Assembly: GCF_009362785.1 (NCBI RefSeq) | Contig: NZ_WHNQ01000002.1 | Span: forward strand, 426,296 to 490,295 | DNA from: Paraburkholderia atlantica | GTDB taxonomy: Bacteria > Pseudomonadota > Gammaproteobacteria > Burkholderiales > Burkholderiaceae | DNA: 64,000 nt | Direction of reading: 5' to 3' | Part shown: positions 1 to 9,741 of the stretch, piece after piece | Layout: every line of letters begins with the position of its first letter | Numbering within the stretch: position 1 is the first letter of the stretch | Position numbers and translations under genes: made by a program | The notes under the pieces: model-generated | The model's input: the letters and a program-made list of their open reading frames with translations, nothing else | Database searches by the model: none | Told to the model about the DNA's origin: nothing

Positions 1-311
1 GCCTTGTCGAACACAGCCATGTCGGCCAGCACCTTGCGGTCCAGTTCGATCGACGCCTTCTTCAGGCCGTTGATGAACACGCTGTACGTCATGTCGTGCT
101 GACGCACCGCCGCGTTGATACGCGTGATCCACAGTGCGCGGAACACACGCTTCTTGTTGCGGCGATCGCGGTAGGCGTACTGGCCTGCGCGCATGACCGC
201 CTGCTTGGCGATGCGATAGACGTTATTGCGACGGCCGCGGTAACCCTTGGCCAGCTTGATGATCTTCTTGTGACGGGCCCGTGCGGTAACCCCACGTTTT
301 ACTCGAGGCAT
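1..311 (-). CDS. rplT: 50S ribosomal protein L20, C-terminal end outside window
   Basis: L20 is an early-assembling 23S rRNA-binding protein of the large subunit and, in enterobacteria, the translational repressor of its own rpmI-rplT unit. The start ATG is the complement of positions 309-311, and the frame reads [17 protein letters not shown], followed by the family-typical basic segment with YRGRRNN and the [10 protein letters not shown] motif. About 103 residues are visible with no stop, so the last residues lie beyond the left edge. The gene is the last visible member of the thrS-infC-rpmI-rplT set; the gap to rpmI is 29 bases. The identification is secure. Confidence 0.97.
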
Positions 312-340
312 GTTTCGCTCCTATGAGTGTCGGTTAAGGG

Positions 341-538
341 TTAAGCGAACGGCAGCATTGCGCGAACGGAGTTCAGATCGGAATCATGAACTGCCGTGGA
401 GCCGCGCAGATGGCGTTTGTTCTTGGTGGTCTTCTTGGTAAGAATGTGACGCTTGAAGGCCTGACCGCGCTTGACGGTACCGCCCGGACGCACCACGAAG
501 CGCTTTGCAGCGCTCTTCTTGGTCTTCATCTTCGGCAT
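341..538 (-). CDS. rpmI: 50S ribosomal protein L35
   Basis: This is a 65-residue basic ribosomal protein. The frame starts [14 protein letters not shown] and contains [17 protein letters not shown] and KNKRHLRG, which are diagnostic of L35. The open frame continues 31 codons upstream, but only the ATG at 538 gives the universally conserved L35 N-terminus, so the longer version is rejected. It lies between infC (258-base gap holding a structured region) and rplT (29 bases), as in most proteobacteria, so it is probably co-transcribed with both and co-regulated with L20. Confidence 0.97.
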   Translation of the reverse strand: MPKMKTKKSAAKRFVVRPGGTVKRGQAFKRHILTKKTTKNKRHLRGSTAVHDSDLNSVRAMLPFA

Positions 539-744
539 GACAACTCCATTATTAGATGGATATGGGTGTGCGGTCGGCCAGATGGCCATTTCCCGCCCTT
601 CGAAACCCATTCCACTTGGTATGCAGACCACCGATACCGCCAGCGGCCGCTTTTCGGGAACGACTGCGCACTTTCATGCACGACATTCCGAAACTTTCTA
701 ACACCATGCCGGACACGCAGCACAGCATCAAACAATCTTGCGCC

Positions 745-782
745 ACCGGAGCGCGTGCCACATGACACGCCGCCGCTCCGGT
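745..782 (-). promoter_or_regulatory. Stem-loop in the infC-rpmI intercistronic leader, candidate L20 operator
   Basis: A perfect 9-bp inverted repeat (ACCGGAGCG at 745-753, CGCTCCGGT at 774-782) encloses a second short stem (GCGTG at 753-757 with CACGC at 66-70 of the same hundred). It lies just after the infC stop and about 210 bases before the rpmI start. In E. coli, L20 represses rpmI-rplT through structured RNA in this same interval. The fold is seen directly; the L20 role is inferred from position only, and no T tract follows, so it is not a standard terminator. Confidence 0.45.
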
Positions 783-796
783 CAACTGCTTCGCGC

Positions 797-1321
797 TTAC
801 TTCTTTTTCTTCGGAGCGAGCACCATGATCATCTGGCGCCCTTCCATTTTCGGCATCTGCTCGACCTGGCCGACTTCGTCGAGGTCGGTGCGCAGGCGTT
901 CGAGCATGCGCATGCCGATTTCCTGGTGAGCCATTTCGCGGCCACGGAAACGCAACGTGATTTTCGTCTTGTCGCCGTCTTCGAGGAAGCGGACGAGGTT
1001 ACGCAGCTTGACGTTGTAATCACCGTCGTCGGTACCCGGGCGGAACTTGACTTCCTTGACCTGGATGACCTTCTGCTTGAGCTTGGCCTCGTGTTGCTTC
1101 TTCGCTTCCTGGTACTTGAACTTGCCGTAGTCCATCAAGCGGCAAACCGGCGGAACCGCTTGCGGGGCGATTTCGACCAGATCCACGTCCTGCTGTTCCG
1201 ACATGCGGAACGCATCAGCGAGTTTCACGATGCCGAGCGGTTCGTTCTCGACGCCGACCAGTCGCACCTCGGGTGCTGTAATTTCACCGTTGATGCGGTG
1301 CGCAGACTTATCAGTAGCGAT
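797..1321 (-). CDS. infC: Translation initiation factor IF-3 (ATC start codon)
   Basis: IF-3 binds the 30S subunit, prevents premature 50S joining and rejects non-canonical start codons. The protein ends in the conserved VLAPKKKK and contains [14 protein letters not shown] and [10 protein letters not shown] frame opened at the first GTG (1267) would miss the N-terminal block. Reading further up gives [20 protein letters not shown], the expected IF-3 N-terminus, with an ATC codon at 1321-1319 in the start position and a GAGG ribosome-binding site eight bases upstream. This makes 174 residues, the usual length. Rare AUU/AUC/AUA starts in infC are a known autoregulation device, since IF-3 represses initiation on them. 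The gene sits 49 bases after thrS. Confidence 0.93.
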   Translation of the reverse strand: MATDKSAHRINGEITAPEVRLVGVENEPLGIVKLADAFRMSEQQDVDLVEIAPQAVPPVCRLMDYGKFKYQEAKKQHEAKLKQKVIQVKEVKFRPGTDDGDYNVKLRNLVRFLEDGDKTKITLRFRGREMAHQEIGMRMLERLRTDLDEVGQVEQMPKMEGRQMIMVLAPKKKK

Positions 1322-1370
1322 GTTACGTTTCCTCTAAAAATTAAAAAAAACGAGCCGGGTACCAAGTGGT

Positions 1371-3278
1371 TTAGTTGAACGACTGCACGTCCTGGCGCAG
1401 ACGCTCAATGAAGGCGTCAACAGGCATCACACCCATATCGACACCACCACGGGCACGCACGGCTACCGTTTGCGCTTCACGCTCCTTGTCACCGACCACC
1501 AGTAGGTACGGCACCTTTTCCAGCGTGTGCTCGCGTATTTTATAGCTAATCTTCTCGTTGCGCAAATCCGCCTCGACTCTAACCCCTTGTTTTTGCAACG
1601 ATTGGGCTAGCGACTGCGCATATTCGGCCTGGCTTTCCGCGATATTCATCACGACGACCTGCATCGGCGCGAGCCAGGCGGGCATCGCACCAGCATGGTG
1701 CTCGATCAGAATCCCGAGGAAGCGTTCCATCGATCCGACAATTGCCCGGTGCAGCATGATCGGGCGACGCCGACTGTTGTCTTCGGCGACGTATTCGGCA
1801 CCCAGACGCTCCGGCAATACCATGTCGAGCTGCAAGGTACCGCACTGCCACGAGCGACCGAGCGCGTCCTTGATGTGATACTCGACCTTCGGGCCGTAGA
1901 ACGCGCCCTCGCCGGGCAGCTCTTCCCAGGTGACGCCGCAGGCGGTCAGCGCCTCGCGCAGCCCCTGCTCCGCGCGATCCCACGTTTCGTCGGTGCCGGC
2001 GCGCGCATCTGGACGCAGCGACAGCTTGATCTCGACGTTGTCAAAGCCGAAGTCGAGGTAGACGCTCATCGCCAGCGTGTTGAACGCGATCGATTCGCCG
2101 ATGAACTGATCTTCGGTACAAAAAATGTGGGCGTCGTCCTGCACGAAGCCGCGCACGCGCATCAGACCATGCAGCGCGCCCGACGATTCGTTGCGATGGC
2201 ACGAACCGAACTCCGCGTAACGCAGCGGCAGATCGCGATACGAACGCAGACCGTGGTTAAACACCTGCACGTGACCAGGACAGTTCATCGGTTTGATCGC
2301 GTAGTCGCGCTTTTCCGATTCCGTCGTGAACATATTTTCACGATAGTTCTGCCAGTGTCCCGACGCCTCCCACAGCGAGCGGTCCATGATCAACGGCGTT
2401 TTGATTTCAAGGTAGCCGGCGTCGTTCACGCGACGGCGCATGTACTGCTCGACCTGCTGCCATAGCGTCCAGCCGCGCGGATGCCAGAACACCATACCCG
2501 GCGACTCGTCCTGCATGTGGAACAGGTCGAGCTGCTTGCCCAGCTTGCGATGGTCGCGCTTCTCGGCTTCTTCGAGCATGTGCAGATACGCTTCCTGATC
2601 TTCCTTCTTCGTCCAGGCCGTGCCGTAAATGCGCTGCAGCTGCTCGTTCTTCGAGTCGCCGCGCCAGTAGGCGCCCGCGACTTTCATCAGCTTGAAGACC
2701 TTCAGCTTGCCGGTGGAAGGCACGTGCGGGCCGCGGCACAGGTCCGTGAAGCCGCCATGCGAGTAAAGCTTGATTTCGTCGCTGGCGGGGATCGATTCGA
2801 TGATCTCGGCCTTGTACTTTTCGCCGATGCTCTTGAAGTACTCGACCGCTTCGTCGCGCGAAACCACGCGACGCGACACTGGCTCGTCCTTCTTCGCGAG
2901 CTCCTGCATGCGCTTTTCGATCTTTTCGAGGTCTTCCGGCGTGAAAGGACGGTTGTACGAGAAGTCGTAATAGAAGCCGTTATCAATGACAGGGCCGATC
3001 GTGACCTGCGCCTCCGGGTACAGATCCTTCACCGCATACGCGAGCAGGTGCGCCGTCGAGTGGCGGATGATATCGAGACCGTCTGCGTCCTTCTCCGTGA
3101 CGATGGCCAGCGCCACGTCGCGATCGATCAGCGCGGACGTATCGACCAACTCCCCGTCGATCTTGCCGCCGAGCGCGGCTTTCGCGAGGCCGGGGCCGAT
3201 CGAGGCGGCCACTTCGGCGACGGTCACCGGATGCTCGTACTGTCTAACAGAACCGTCAGGCAAACGTATCGAAACCAT
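1371..3278 (-). CDS. thrS: Threonine--tRNA ligase
   Basis: This class II synthetase charges tRNA-Thr. The 635-residue protein has, in order, an N-terminal TGS domain ([20 protein letters not shown]), an editing domain with [11 protein letters not shown], the catalytic core with the zinc-binding region ([22 protein letters not shown]), and a C-terminal anticodon-binding domain ([27 protein letters not shown]). The start at 3278 is chosen over one 13 codons upstream because [10 protein letters not shown] is the family N-terminus and it has a GGAG site nine bases before it. It is the first gene of the thrS-infC-rpmI-rplT set. An eight-base T run in the thrS-infC gap has no convincing stem before it. 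Confidence 0.97.
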   Translation of the reverse strand: MVSIRLPDGSVRQYEHPVTVAEVAASIGPGLAKAALGGKIDGELVDTSALIDRDVALAIVTEKDADGLDIIRHSTAHLLAYAVKDLYPEAQVTIGPVIDNGFYYDFSYNRPFTPEDLEKIEKRMQELAKKDEPVSRRVVSRDEAVEYFKSIGEKYKAEIIESIPASDEIKLYSHGGFTDLCRGPHVPSTGKLKVFKLMKVAGAYWRGDSKNEQLQRIYGTAWTKKEDQEAYLHMLEEAEKRDHRKLGKQLDLFHMQDESPGMVFWHPRGWTLWQQVEQYMRRRVNDAGYLEIKTPLIMDRSLWEASGHWQNYRENMFTTESEKRDYAIKPMNCPGHVQVFNHGLRSYRDLPLRYAEFGSCHRNESSGALHGLMRVRGFVQDDAHIFCTEDQFIGESIAFNTLAMSVYLDFGFDNVEIKLSLRPDARAGTDETWDRAEQGLREALTACGVTWEELPGEGAFYGPKVEYHIKDALGRSWQCGTLQLDMVLPERLGAEYVAEDNSRRRPIMLHRAIVGSMERFLGILIEHHAGAMPAWLAPMQVVVMNIAESQAEYAQSLAQSLQKQGVRVEADLRNEKISYKIREHTLEKVPYLLVVGDKEREAQTVAVRARGGVDMGVMPVDAFIERLRQDVQSFN

Positions 3279-3327
3279 TGCGTTCTCCGTGGTGCCGACC
3301 GGCGGCGGCACATACAACCAGGGTCAA

Positions 3328-3368
3328 AAAGACAAAAAAAATGCGGCCCCGCTTTCGAGGGGCCGCAT
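3328..3368 (-). terminator. Rho-independent terminator of the tRNA-Val unit
   Basis: Read on the minus strand, a perfect 10-bp stem (ATGCGGCCCC / GGGGCCGCAT, plus-strand arms 3341-3350 and 3359-3368, 8-base loop) is followed directly by a run of seven to eight T. It lies about 165 bases downstream of tRNA-Val and upstream of thrS, so it separates the two transcription units. Confidence 0.85.
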
Positions 3369-3531
3369 TCACATTTTATGCAAACATCACTGGCGAAAGT
3401 GGTCCTCGACTAGCGTCGCTCCGAAGTGGTTTCGGTCAACGTTCGCGGTGTCATAACCGTATTCGCCTTTTTGCGCTCAAAGCGCTTACTGCAGCTTGCG
3501 AAACCCCGGCGAGGCCGGAATTTCATTTCGT

Positions 3532-3608
3532 TGGTAGGCTCGATTGGACTCGAACCAACGACCCCCACCATGTCAAGGTGGTGCTCTAACCAGCTGAGCT
3601 ACGAGCCT
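3532..3608 (-). tRNA. tRNA-Val(GAC)
   Basis: The reverse complement folds as a full cloverleaf: a 7-bp acceptor stem (AGGCTCG / CGAGCCT), a D arm GCTC-AGCTGGTTA-GAGC, an anticodon stem CCACC/GGTGG with loop TTGACAT (anticodon GAC), a T arm GTTGG-TTCGAGT-CCAAT, discriminator A and an encoded CCA. It has 77 bases including CCA. It has its own strong promoter just downstream of relA and a terminator before thrS. Confidence 0.97.
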
Positions 3609-3619
3609 GAAGAAACGAG

Positions 3620-3648
3620 AGTATATGGGGTATAGCGCGGCTTGGCAA
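3620..3648 (-). promoter_or_regulatory. Sigma-70 promoter of tRNA-Val
   Basis: On the minus strand, TTGCCA (plus 3643-3648) and TATACT (plus 3620-3625) are separated by exactly 17 bases. The -10 box ends 11 bases before the mature 5' end of the tRNA, and the sequence further upstream is AT-rich like an UP element. It sits in the relA-tRNA gap. Confidence 0.75.
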
Positions 3649-3713
3649 GCACTTTTATGCAGTGGCTTTAATTCGCCGCACCGCCAGCAGGTCTTTTCCC
3701 AACCGCCCGCGCC

Positions 3714-5957
3714 TCAATTCTTGCGCGTCGCCCGCACCACACCCGTGATTTCGCCCAGCAGCGTACACGCGCGCTGGATCTGCGCAGAGCTGGACACCTC
3801 GACGGTAAATTGCATGAACGCGGCATTGCGGCGCGATTGCGTCTTCACGCCGATCACGTTCATCTTTTCCCGCGCGAACACTTCGGAGATATCGCGTAGC
3901 AGGCCTTGTCGGTCCGTCGCCTCGATGCTGAGGTCGACCGGGTACACGGACTGGCCGCGGCCGCTCATCACGTCCGCCGACCAGGCGGTCTGCAGCACGC
4001 GCTCCGGCGCGCGCTCTGCCATCCGGCGGAACGTCGCGCAGTCGCTGCGATGCACCGACATACCTTTGCCGCGCGTGACGAAGCCGCAGATATCGTCGGG
4101 CGGTGCGGGCCGGCAGCAGCGCGCGAGCTGGGTGAGCAATGCATCGACGCCGACCACCAGCACGCCGGTTGACGCGCCGCGCGCGACGCTCGCACCGCTG
4201 CTGCGTTTCTCGAATTTCTCGGGCGCCTCGACCTCGGGCTCGGGCGGCGGCGCGTCCTGCAGCGCCTGCTCGACGAGCCTCAGACTGAATTCCTCCTTGC
4301 CGACCACGGAGAATAGGTCGTCGGTGCTCTTGAAACCAAGCCGCGCGGCCAGCTGATCGAGATTGACCGAGGTCTTGCCTTCGCGCTGCAGAGTTTTTTC
4401 AACCATCGCGCGACCGTTCGCGATGTGTTCCTGCAACTCGACCGCGTTGAACCACGCGCGCACCTTCTGCCGCGCGCGCGGGCTTTGCAGATAGCCAAGC
4501 TGCGGATTGAGCCAGTCGCGCGACGGACCGCCCTCCTTCACTGCCACGATCTCGACCGTCTGACCGTTCTGCAATGCGGTATTGAGCGGCACCATCACGC
4601 CGTCGACCCGCGCGCCGCGGCAACGATGCCCCAGCTCGCTGTGCAGGTGATAAGCGAAGTCGATCGGCGTCGCGCCGTGCGGCAACGGAATCACGCGCGC
4701 CTGCGGCGTCAGCACGTAGATGTGATCGTCGTCGAGCGTCGCCTGGCGCAATTGCTCCCACGGCTGCGCCGCGCCCGCTTCGCCATGCTCGCCCTCGGAC
4801 ACCTCGTCCTTCCACGCCAGCAGTTGCCGTAGCCAGGCGATCTTCTCGTCGTATTTTTCGCTCGCGGTGAACGTGCCGCCATAGCCGCGGGCACCCGCTT
4901 CCTTGTAGCGCCAGTGCGCGGCCACGCCGTATTCGGCGAAGCGATGCATCTCCTGCGTGCGGATCTGCACTTCGAACGCGCGGCCGTCATCGCCGATCAC
5001 GACCGTGTGCAGCGACTTGTAGCCATTCGGCTTCGGCCGGGAGATGTAATCGTCGAACTCCTTGGGCACCGGCTGCCACAGGTTGTGCACGATGCCGAGC
5101 ACGGTGTAGCAGTCCTTGATGTCCGGCACGATCACCCGAAACGCGCGCACGTCATACAGTTCGGCAAAGTCGAGCTGCTTGCCGCGCATCTTGCGCCAGA
5201 TGCTGTAGATATGCTTCGGCCGACCGCTTACTTCCGCGCGGATATGCGCGGCGGCCAGTTCCTGCTGCAGGCGTTCGATCGCCTGCGCGACATAGCTCTC
5301 ACGCTCGACGCGCTTCTCGTCCAGCAGCTTCGCGATGCGCTTGTAGGTGTCCGGCTCCTCGAAACGGAACGCGAGGTCCTCGAGCTCCCACTTCAATTGC
5401 CAGATGCCGAGGCGGTTCGCGAGCGGCGCGTAGATATCGAGCGTTTCGCGCGCGACGTCGGGCGACGGCGTGATCTTCGCGGCCGCGTAGTAACGCAGCG
5501 ATTGCAGCCGCGACGCGAGGCGGATCAGCACGACGCGAATGTCCTGCGCGAACGCGAGCAGCATTTTGCGCAGCGCTTCGACCTGCGCGCGGCGCGCAGC
5601 TTGCGCGTCACGCCCGGCCTCGGGCATCGCGTTTTGCGCCGCTCGCAAACTGACCGTGCCGAGCCGCAGCAGCTTGCGTACGTCGCCGACCAGTTGCGCG
5701 ACTTCTTCGCCAAAGTTGTCGGCGATCACGCGCTCCGGATCGTGCAGATGCGGTGTCAGCGCGAACAGCGCCGCGGCCAGCACCGCTGGCGGATCGACGT
5801 TGAGCTTGCGCATGATCGACGCCGTGCCCGCCGCGTGATCCGCGAGCAATTCGCCCGACGACAGCCGCACCTCGCCCGCATGTTCGCGCACGAACGCCAT
5901 CGCTTCGTCGAAGGAACGATGGGGATGAGGCGCGTTCGTAACGGTTTCGGTATTCAT
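3714..5957 (-). CDS. relA: (p)ppGpp synthetase RelA
   Basis: This ribosome-associated synthetase makes the stringent-response alarmone (p)ppGpp. It has 747 residues, close to E. coli RelA. The N-terminal hydrolase-like domain lacks the HD and HDxxED catalytic motifs, so that half should be inactive. The synthetase domain shows RPKHIYSIWRKM, EFDDYISRPKPNGYKSLHT and HWRYKE. The EFDD motif is the acidic ExDD version typical of monofunctional RelA rather than the RxKD of SpoT. A TGS domain (YVLTPQARVIPLPHGATPIDFAY) and a C-terminal ACT domain follow. The gene is downstream of ridA on the same strand (69-base gap) and upstream of tRNA-Val. Confidence 0.95.
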   Translation of the reverse strand: MNTETVTNAPHPHRSFDEAMAFVREHAGEVRLSSGELLADHAAGTASIMRKLNVDPPAVLAAALFALTPHLHDPERVIADNFGEEVAQLVGDVRKLLRLGTVSLRAAQNAMPEAGRDAQAARRAQVEALRKMLLAFAQDIRVVLIRLASRLQSLRYYAAAKITPSPDVARETLDIYAPLANRLGIWQLKWELEDLAFRFEEPDTYKRIAKLLDEKRVERESYVAQAIERLQQELAAAHIRAEVSGRPKHIYSIWRKMRGKQLDFAELYDVRAFRVIVPDIKDCYTVLGIVHNLWQPVPKEFDDYISRPKPNGYKSLHTVVIGDDGRAFEVQIRTQEMHRFAEYGVAAHWRYKEAGARGYGGTFTASEKYDEKIAWLRQLLAWKDEVSEGEHGEAGAAQPWEQLRQATLDDDHIYVLTPQARVIPLPHGATPIDFAYHLHSELGHRCRGARVDGVMVPLNTALQNGQTVEIVAVKEGGPSRDWLNPQLGYLQSPRARQKVRAWFNAVELQEHIANGRAMVEKTLQREGKTSVNLDQLAARLGFKSTDDLFSVVGKEEFSLRLVEQALQDAPPPEPEVEAPEKFEKRSSGASVARGASTGVLVVGVDALLTQLARCCRPAPPDDICGFVTRGKGMSVHRSDCATFRRMAERAPERVLQTAWSADVMSGRGQSVYPVDLSIEATDRQGLLRDISEVFAREKMNVIGVKTQSRRNAAFMQFTVEVSSSAQIQRACTLLGEITGVVRATRKN

Positions 5958-6026
5958 GGTGCGACGGCCCGCCGGGCCAGACGATTCAACGGAAAATCAA
6001 CAACAGTGCGGCCTCGCAACCGCAAA

Positions 6027-6380
6027 TCAGCTGCGCTGCGCCGCGATCACGACGATTTCGACGAGGCACTTCGGATTCGCGAGCTTTGCCTCGACCGTCG
6101 CGCGCGGCGGCGTGTCGCCCTGCGCGACCCACTCGTCCCACACGGCGTTCATACCGGCGAAATGCGCCATGTCCGAGATGTAGATCTGCACCGACAGCAG
6201 CAGCGACTTGTCGCTGTTCGCTTCAGCGAGCAGACGGTCGATGTGGCCGAGCACTTCGCGCGTCTGGCCGGTGATGTCCTGATCGTCGTCTTCGGCGATC
6301 TGCCCCGCGAGGTACACGGTGCCGTTGTGCACGGCCATTTCCGAGAGACGCTTGCCGACGTGATAACGAATGACTGCCAT
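6027..6380 (-). CDS. RidA family protein (YjgF/YER057c/UK114)
   Basis: This small trimeric cytosolic protein family hydrolyses reactive enamine/imine intermediates released by PLP enzymes. The 117 residues start MAVIRYHVGKRLSEMAVHNG and include YLAGQIAEDD, the TREVLGHID helix, and the ARATVEAKLANP-like segment with the family arginine (PPRATVEAK). Not all members keep deaminase activity, and substrate cannot be assigned. It lies between a hydrolase gene and relA, all on the minus strand. Confidence 0.85.
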   Translation of the reverse strand: MAVIRYHVGKRLSEMAVHNGTVYLAGQIAEDDDQDITGQTREVLGHIDRLLAEANSDKSLLLSVQIYISDMAHFAGMNAVWDEWVAQGDTPPRATVEAKLANPKCLVEIVVIAAQRS

Positions 6381-6459
6381 GAAATGTCCTGAGCTGAGGG
6401 GTTGATCGAACTACATACCGCACGACACTGCTAATAAAAGCTTCTTGCGGAACTCAATA

Positions 6460-7374
6460 TTATGACCCGTTCGCGGCCGAACCGATGAAGAACTCCCTCG
6501 CGAGCGCGATCTGGTCCGCCGCGAGAAACGCCGGCGCGTGCCCGACGCCCGCGATCTCCACGCTCGATACGGCACGCCCGGCCGACACCATCTTCGTGAC
6601 CGTTTCACGCGACAGCAAATCCGACTGTTCGCCGCGCACCACGAGCACCGGGCCCTGGAACGATGCGAGCGAATGCCACAGCGCCGCTTCGCCGAGCTTC
6701 GCCGCTTCCTCGGTGACCGCCGCGAACGGCTGGGCGATGCGCGGGTCATAGCGCAGCACCCACGCGCCGTCGTCCTCGCGCAGCAACGGCGTATTGATTT
6801 CGCGCCATTCGTCCGGCGTCAGCGGGCCGAAGCCCTGCGCGAGTTGCGCCGCGTAGTCGACACCCTGTTGCAGCGTATCGAAGCGTGCGGGCTTGCCGAG
6901 GTAATCGCCGATGCGCTTGACCGCGACCGGCTCCAGATGCGGCCCGACGTCGTTCAGCAGCAGCTTGCGGATCGGTGTGTCCGGCAGACCGGCGAGTCCC
7001 ATGCCGATCAGGCCGCCCATCGAAGTGCCGAACCAGTCGACGGTGTCGACGTCGAGCCGCGCGATCAGCGTAACCATGTCGGCGACGTATTGCGGCACCG
7101 CGTATAAGTTGGGGTTGGCGAGCCACGACGACAAGCCCCGGCCAACCACGTCCGGGCACACGACCCGATAGGTGTCCGCGAAGTTGGCGGCGAGTCGGTC
7201 GAAATCGCGCCCCGATCGCGTCAGTCCGTGCACGCACAGCAACACGCGCGGATTGGCCGGATCGCCCCATTCGGTGTAGGCGACGCGATGCAGGCCGGCA
7301 GCGCTCGCGCACTGCACGTAACGTTGACGCGGCTCGGGCCGCCCGGTGGTGGAAGCGGAAGTCGTTGCGGTCAT
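6460..7374 (-). CDS. Alpha/beta hydrolase fold protein
   Basis: This is a cytosolic serine hydrolase of about 304 residues. Visible motifs are LLCVHGLTRSGRDFDRL (oxyanion region), the nucleophile elbow GTSMGG, the acid region VLVVRGEQSDLL, and a C-terminal histidine in GVGHAPAF. The start at 7374 is preferred to one 24 codons upstream because AAGGA lies eight bases before it and the longer N-terminus is low-complexity. The substrate is unknown; related proteins include esterases and ring-cleavage product hydrolases. It is transcribed toward ridA and relA. Confidence 0.8.
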   Translation of the reverse strand: MTATTSASTTGRPEPRQRYVQCASAAGLHRVAYTEWGDPANPRVLLCVHGLTRSGRDFDRLAANFADTYRVVCPDVVGRGLSSWLANPNLYAVPQYVADMVTLIARLDVDTVDWFGTSMGGLIGMGLAGLPDTPIRKLLLNDVGPHLEPVAVKRIGDYLGKPARFDTLQQGVDYAAQLAQGFGPLTPDEWREINTPLLREDDGAWVLRYDPRIAQPFAAVTEEAAKLGEAALWHSLASFQGPVLVVRGEQSDLLSRETVTKMVSAGRAVSSVEIAGVGHAPAFLAADQIALAREFFIGSAANGS

Positions 7375-7502
7375 CTGGTGTCCTTGCAAAGACGCTGCGG
7401 ATTGGGCTGCGAACGATTGTAAACCGCTTCGTCGCGCGGCAAGCATCGGCCAGAAGGCTTAGGAAGATGGAGCAAACCGTCCGCCGCATCCGGCGCCGCG
7501 CG

Positions 7503-7539
7503 CCAAAAATAGAACGGGCGAGACTCGCGTCTCGCCCGT
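7503..7539 (-). terminator. Terminator after scoAB
   Basis: A perfect 10-bp stem (ACGGGCGAGA at 7514-7523, TCTCGCCCGT at 7530-7539, 6-base loop) is followed on the minus strand by TCTATTTTTGG. It lies about 60 bases beyond the scoB stop and separates scoAB from the hydrolase gene. Confidence 0.8.
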
Positions 7540-7600
7540 CCGGAAAACATCGTTGCCGCCGCGTGGTCGCATCGACGCGCGCAGCGGCGTTTCACCCGCG

Positions 7601-8242
7601 TCAGCTCACCGCGCTCACGTCGAGCGGCGCGCCGGTCTTCGCCTTGATTTCGTCGACGCTCACGCCCGGAGCAAGTTCGGTCACTTTCAAGCCGTTTTCG
7701 GTCACTTCGATCACGCCGAGATCGGTGATGATCTCGTCGACCACACTCACGCCCGTCAGCGGCAGCGTGCATTCTTCGAGGATCTTGTGCTGATCGCCCT
7801 TGGCGACGTGCTCCATCAGCACGACCACGCGCTTGACGCCCGCGACCAGGTCCATCGCGCCGCCCATGCCCTTGATCATCTTGCCCGGGATCATCCAGTT
7901 CGCGAGATCGCCCTTCTTGCTGATCTGCATCGCGCCGAGAATCGCCAGATTGATGTGGCCGCCGCGAATCATCGCAAACGAATCCGCCGACGAGAAAATC
8001 GACGACCCCGGCAGCGTCGTCACCGTCTGCTTGCCTGCGTTGATCAGGTCCGCGTCGACTTCGTCTTCGGTCGGCGACGGGCCGATGCCGAGCAGACCGT
8101 TTTCCGACTGCAGCCACACTTCGACGCCCGCCGGCACGTGGTTGGCAACCAGCGTCGGCAAGCCGATGCCGAGATTCACGTAAAAGCCGTCCTGCAGTTC
8201 CTTCGCCGCGCGCGCGGCCATTTCGTCACGAGTCCATGCCAT
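7601..8242 (-). CDS. scoB: 3-oxoacid CoA-transferase subunit B
   Basis: This is the beta subunit of succinyl-CoA:3-ketoacid CoA-transferase, which moves CoA from succinyl-CoA to acetoacetate in ketone-body and butyrate metabolism. The 213-residue protein starts [16 protein letters not shown] and has the [10 protein letters not shown] block, whose glutamate is the catalytic residue in this family, and the [15 protein letters not shown] motif. The start has AAGGAG ten bases upstream. It begins two bases after the scoA stop. A longer frame reading back into scoA is a shadow. Confidence 0.93.
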   Translation of the reverse strand: MAWTRDEMAARAAKELQDGFYVNLGIGLPTLVANHVPAGVEVWLQSENGLLGIGPSPTEDEVDADLINAGKQTVTTLPGSSIFSSADSFAMIRGGHINLAILGAMQISKKGDLANWMIPGKMIKGMGGAMDLVAGVKRVVVLMEHVAKGDQHKILEECTLPLTGVSVVDEIITDLGVIEVTENGLKVTELAPGVSVDEIKAKTGAPLDVSAVS

Positions 8243-8244
8243 GA

Positions 8245-8949
8245 TCAGTCTCCTTTCGCGCGGACGACGCGTTGTTCGATGCGTTTTTCCGGATGCGCAT
8301 TCAGCACGATGCGCTGCACGAAGATGCCAGGCGTGTGGATCGCGTCCGGGTCGAGCTCGCCCACTTCGACGATCTCTTCGACTTCTGCGACGGTGATGCG
8401 GCCAGCCATCGCGCACATCGGATTGAAGTTGCGCGCGGTGCGGCGATAGATCAGGTTGCCGGCCTTGTCGGCCTTCCATGCCTTGACGAGCGCGATATCG
8501 GCGGTCAGCGAATGTTCGAGCACGTAGTGGTTCTCGCCGAACTGGCGGGTCTCCTTGCCCTCGGCGATCTGCGTGCCAAAGCCGGTGTTCGTGAAAAACG
8601 CCGGGATGCCAGAGCCGCCCGCGCGCAGCTTCTCGGCGAGCGTGCCTTGCGGCGTGAATTCGAGCTCGAGTTCGCCGGCCAGGTACTGGCGCTCGAACTC
8701 CTTGTTCTCACCGACGTACGACGAGATCATCTTCTTGATCTGACGTGTCTCGAGCAGCAGGCCGAGGCCGAAACCGTCGACGCCCGCATTGTTGCTGATG
8801 CAGGTGATGCCCTGCACCTTCGAATCGCGCAGCGCCGCGATCAGCGCCTCAGGAATGCCGCACAACCCGAAGCCGCCGACGGCGAACGTCTGCCCGTCCT
8901 TGACGATGTCCTTCAGCGCCTCGGCGGCGCCTGGATAGACCTTGTTCAT
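8245..8949 (-). CDS. scoA: 3-oxoacid CoA-transferase subunit A
   Basis: This is the alpha subunit of the same CoA-transferase, 234 residues. It has the glycine-rich [14 protein letters not shown] near residue 23, [14 protein letters not shown], and [15 protein letters not shown]. The ATG at 8949 gives the family N-terminus [12 protein letters not shown]; a start 20 codons earlier is rejected. It is the first gene of scoAB. The region up to 9176 is shared with the divergent PAS-LuxR gene, which could regulate it; this is inference from position. Confidence 0.93.
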   Translation of the reverse strand: MNKVYPGAAEALKDIVKDGQTFAVGGFGLCGIPEALIAALRDSKVQGITCISNNAGVDGFGLGLLLETRQIKKMISSYVGENKEFERQYLAGELELEFTPQGTLAEKLRAGGSGIPAFFTNTGFGTQIAEGKETRQFGENHYVLEHSLTADIALVKAWKADKAGNLIYRRTARNFNPMCAMAGRITVAEVEEIVEVGELDPDAIHTPGIFVQRIVLNAHPEKRIEQRVVRAKGD

Positions 8950-9176
8950 CTGTATGTCCCTTCCTCTATGGAAACCCGAAACCAACCTATACGCAGGCCG
9001 CCGGATCATTGCGGCTGATATCGCAACTGGCGAACTTCACGTCGCCTCACGATACCGCTACGTCATTCTAGTAGTCATCCGCGGCATGCGCCGCGTCGTC
9101 ATCTGCCCGAAAGAGTACGCTGGGCCCGCCATGCGGCACAATACGCAAAAATACATAAGTACTTGCCGCCCCGCCC

Positions 9177-9722
9177 ATGCCCGCCCTGGATTACCGCACT
9201 GCCTTTCACCTCGCGCCGATCGGACTCGTACTGTCGCGCGAGCGGACCATCGAAGACTGCAACGACGAACTCGCGTCGATTTTCGGCTACGCGCGCGACG
9301 CGCTGATCGGTCAGTCGTTCCAGGTGTTGTATCCATCGGCGGATGAGTTCGAGCGGATCGGCGCGCGCATTCCGCCGATCATGACCGCACAAGGCAGCTA
9401 CGCGGACGACCGCATCATGAAGCGCGCGAACGGCGAGCTGTTCTGGTGTCACGTGACGGGCCGCGCGCAGCAGCGCACCGACCCGCACGCGGCGGGTGTC
9501 TGGACCTTCGAGGATCTGAGCGCGACCCGCCGGGTCGCGGTGGAACTGACGCCGCGCGAGCGCGAGATCGCCGCGCAACTGGTGACGGGCAAGACCAGCA
9601 AGCAGATCGGCCGCGTGCTCGACATCAGCCCGCGCACGGTCGACGTCTACCGTGCGCGGCTCATGCGTAAATACGATACGGGCAATGCGACCGAGCTGTT
9701 GCAGCGGCTGCTCGGGGATTAA
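9177..9722 (+). CDS. PAS domain LuxR-type transcriptional regulator
   Basis: This is a 181-residue one-component regulator. Residues about 5-115 form a PAS sensor domain (LSRERTIEDCNDELASIFGY, NGELFWCHVTGRA). Residues about 122-181 form a LuxR/FixJ helix-turn-helix (LTPREREIAAQLVTGKTSKQIG, ISPRTVDVYRARLMRKY). No phosphoacceptor receiver domain is present, so the PAS domain probably senses the signal, which is unknown. It is divergent from scoA, which makes scoAB a plausible target. Confidence 0.88.
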   Translation: MPALDYRTAFHLAPIGLVLSRERTIEDCNDELASIFGYARDALIGQSFQVLYPSADEFERIGARIPPIMTAQGSYADDRIMKRANGELFWCHVTGRAQQRTDPHAAGVWTFEDLSATRRVAVELTPREREIAAQLVTGKTSKQIGRVLDISPRTVDVYRARLMRKYDTGNATELLQRLLGD

Positions 9723-9741
9723 CAGAGAAAGGGAGTATGAG

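Noticed and set aside
1322..1370. Terminator between thrS and infC (T8 run on the minus strand).
   Set aside because: Only a 4-bp stem (ACCA/TGGT) lies before it, too weak and too far from the T run; read-through to infC is expected.
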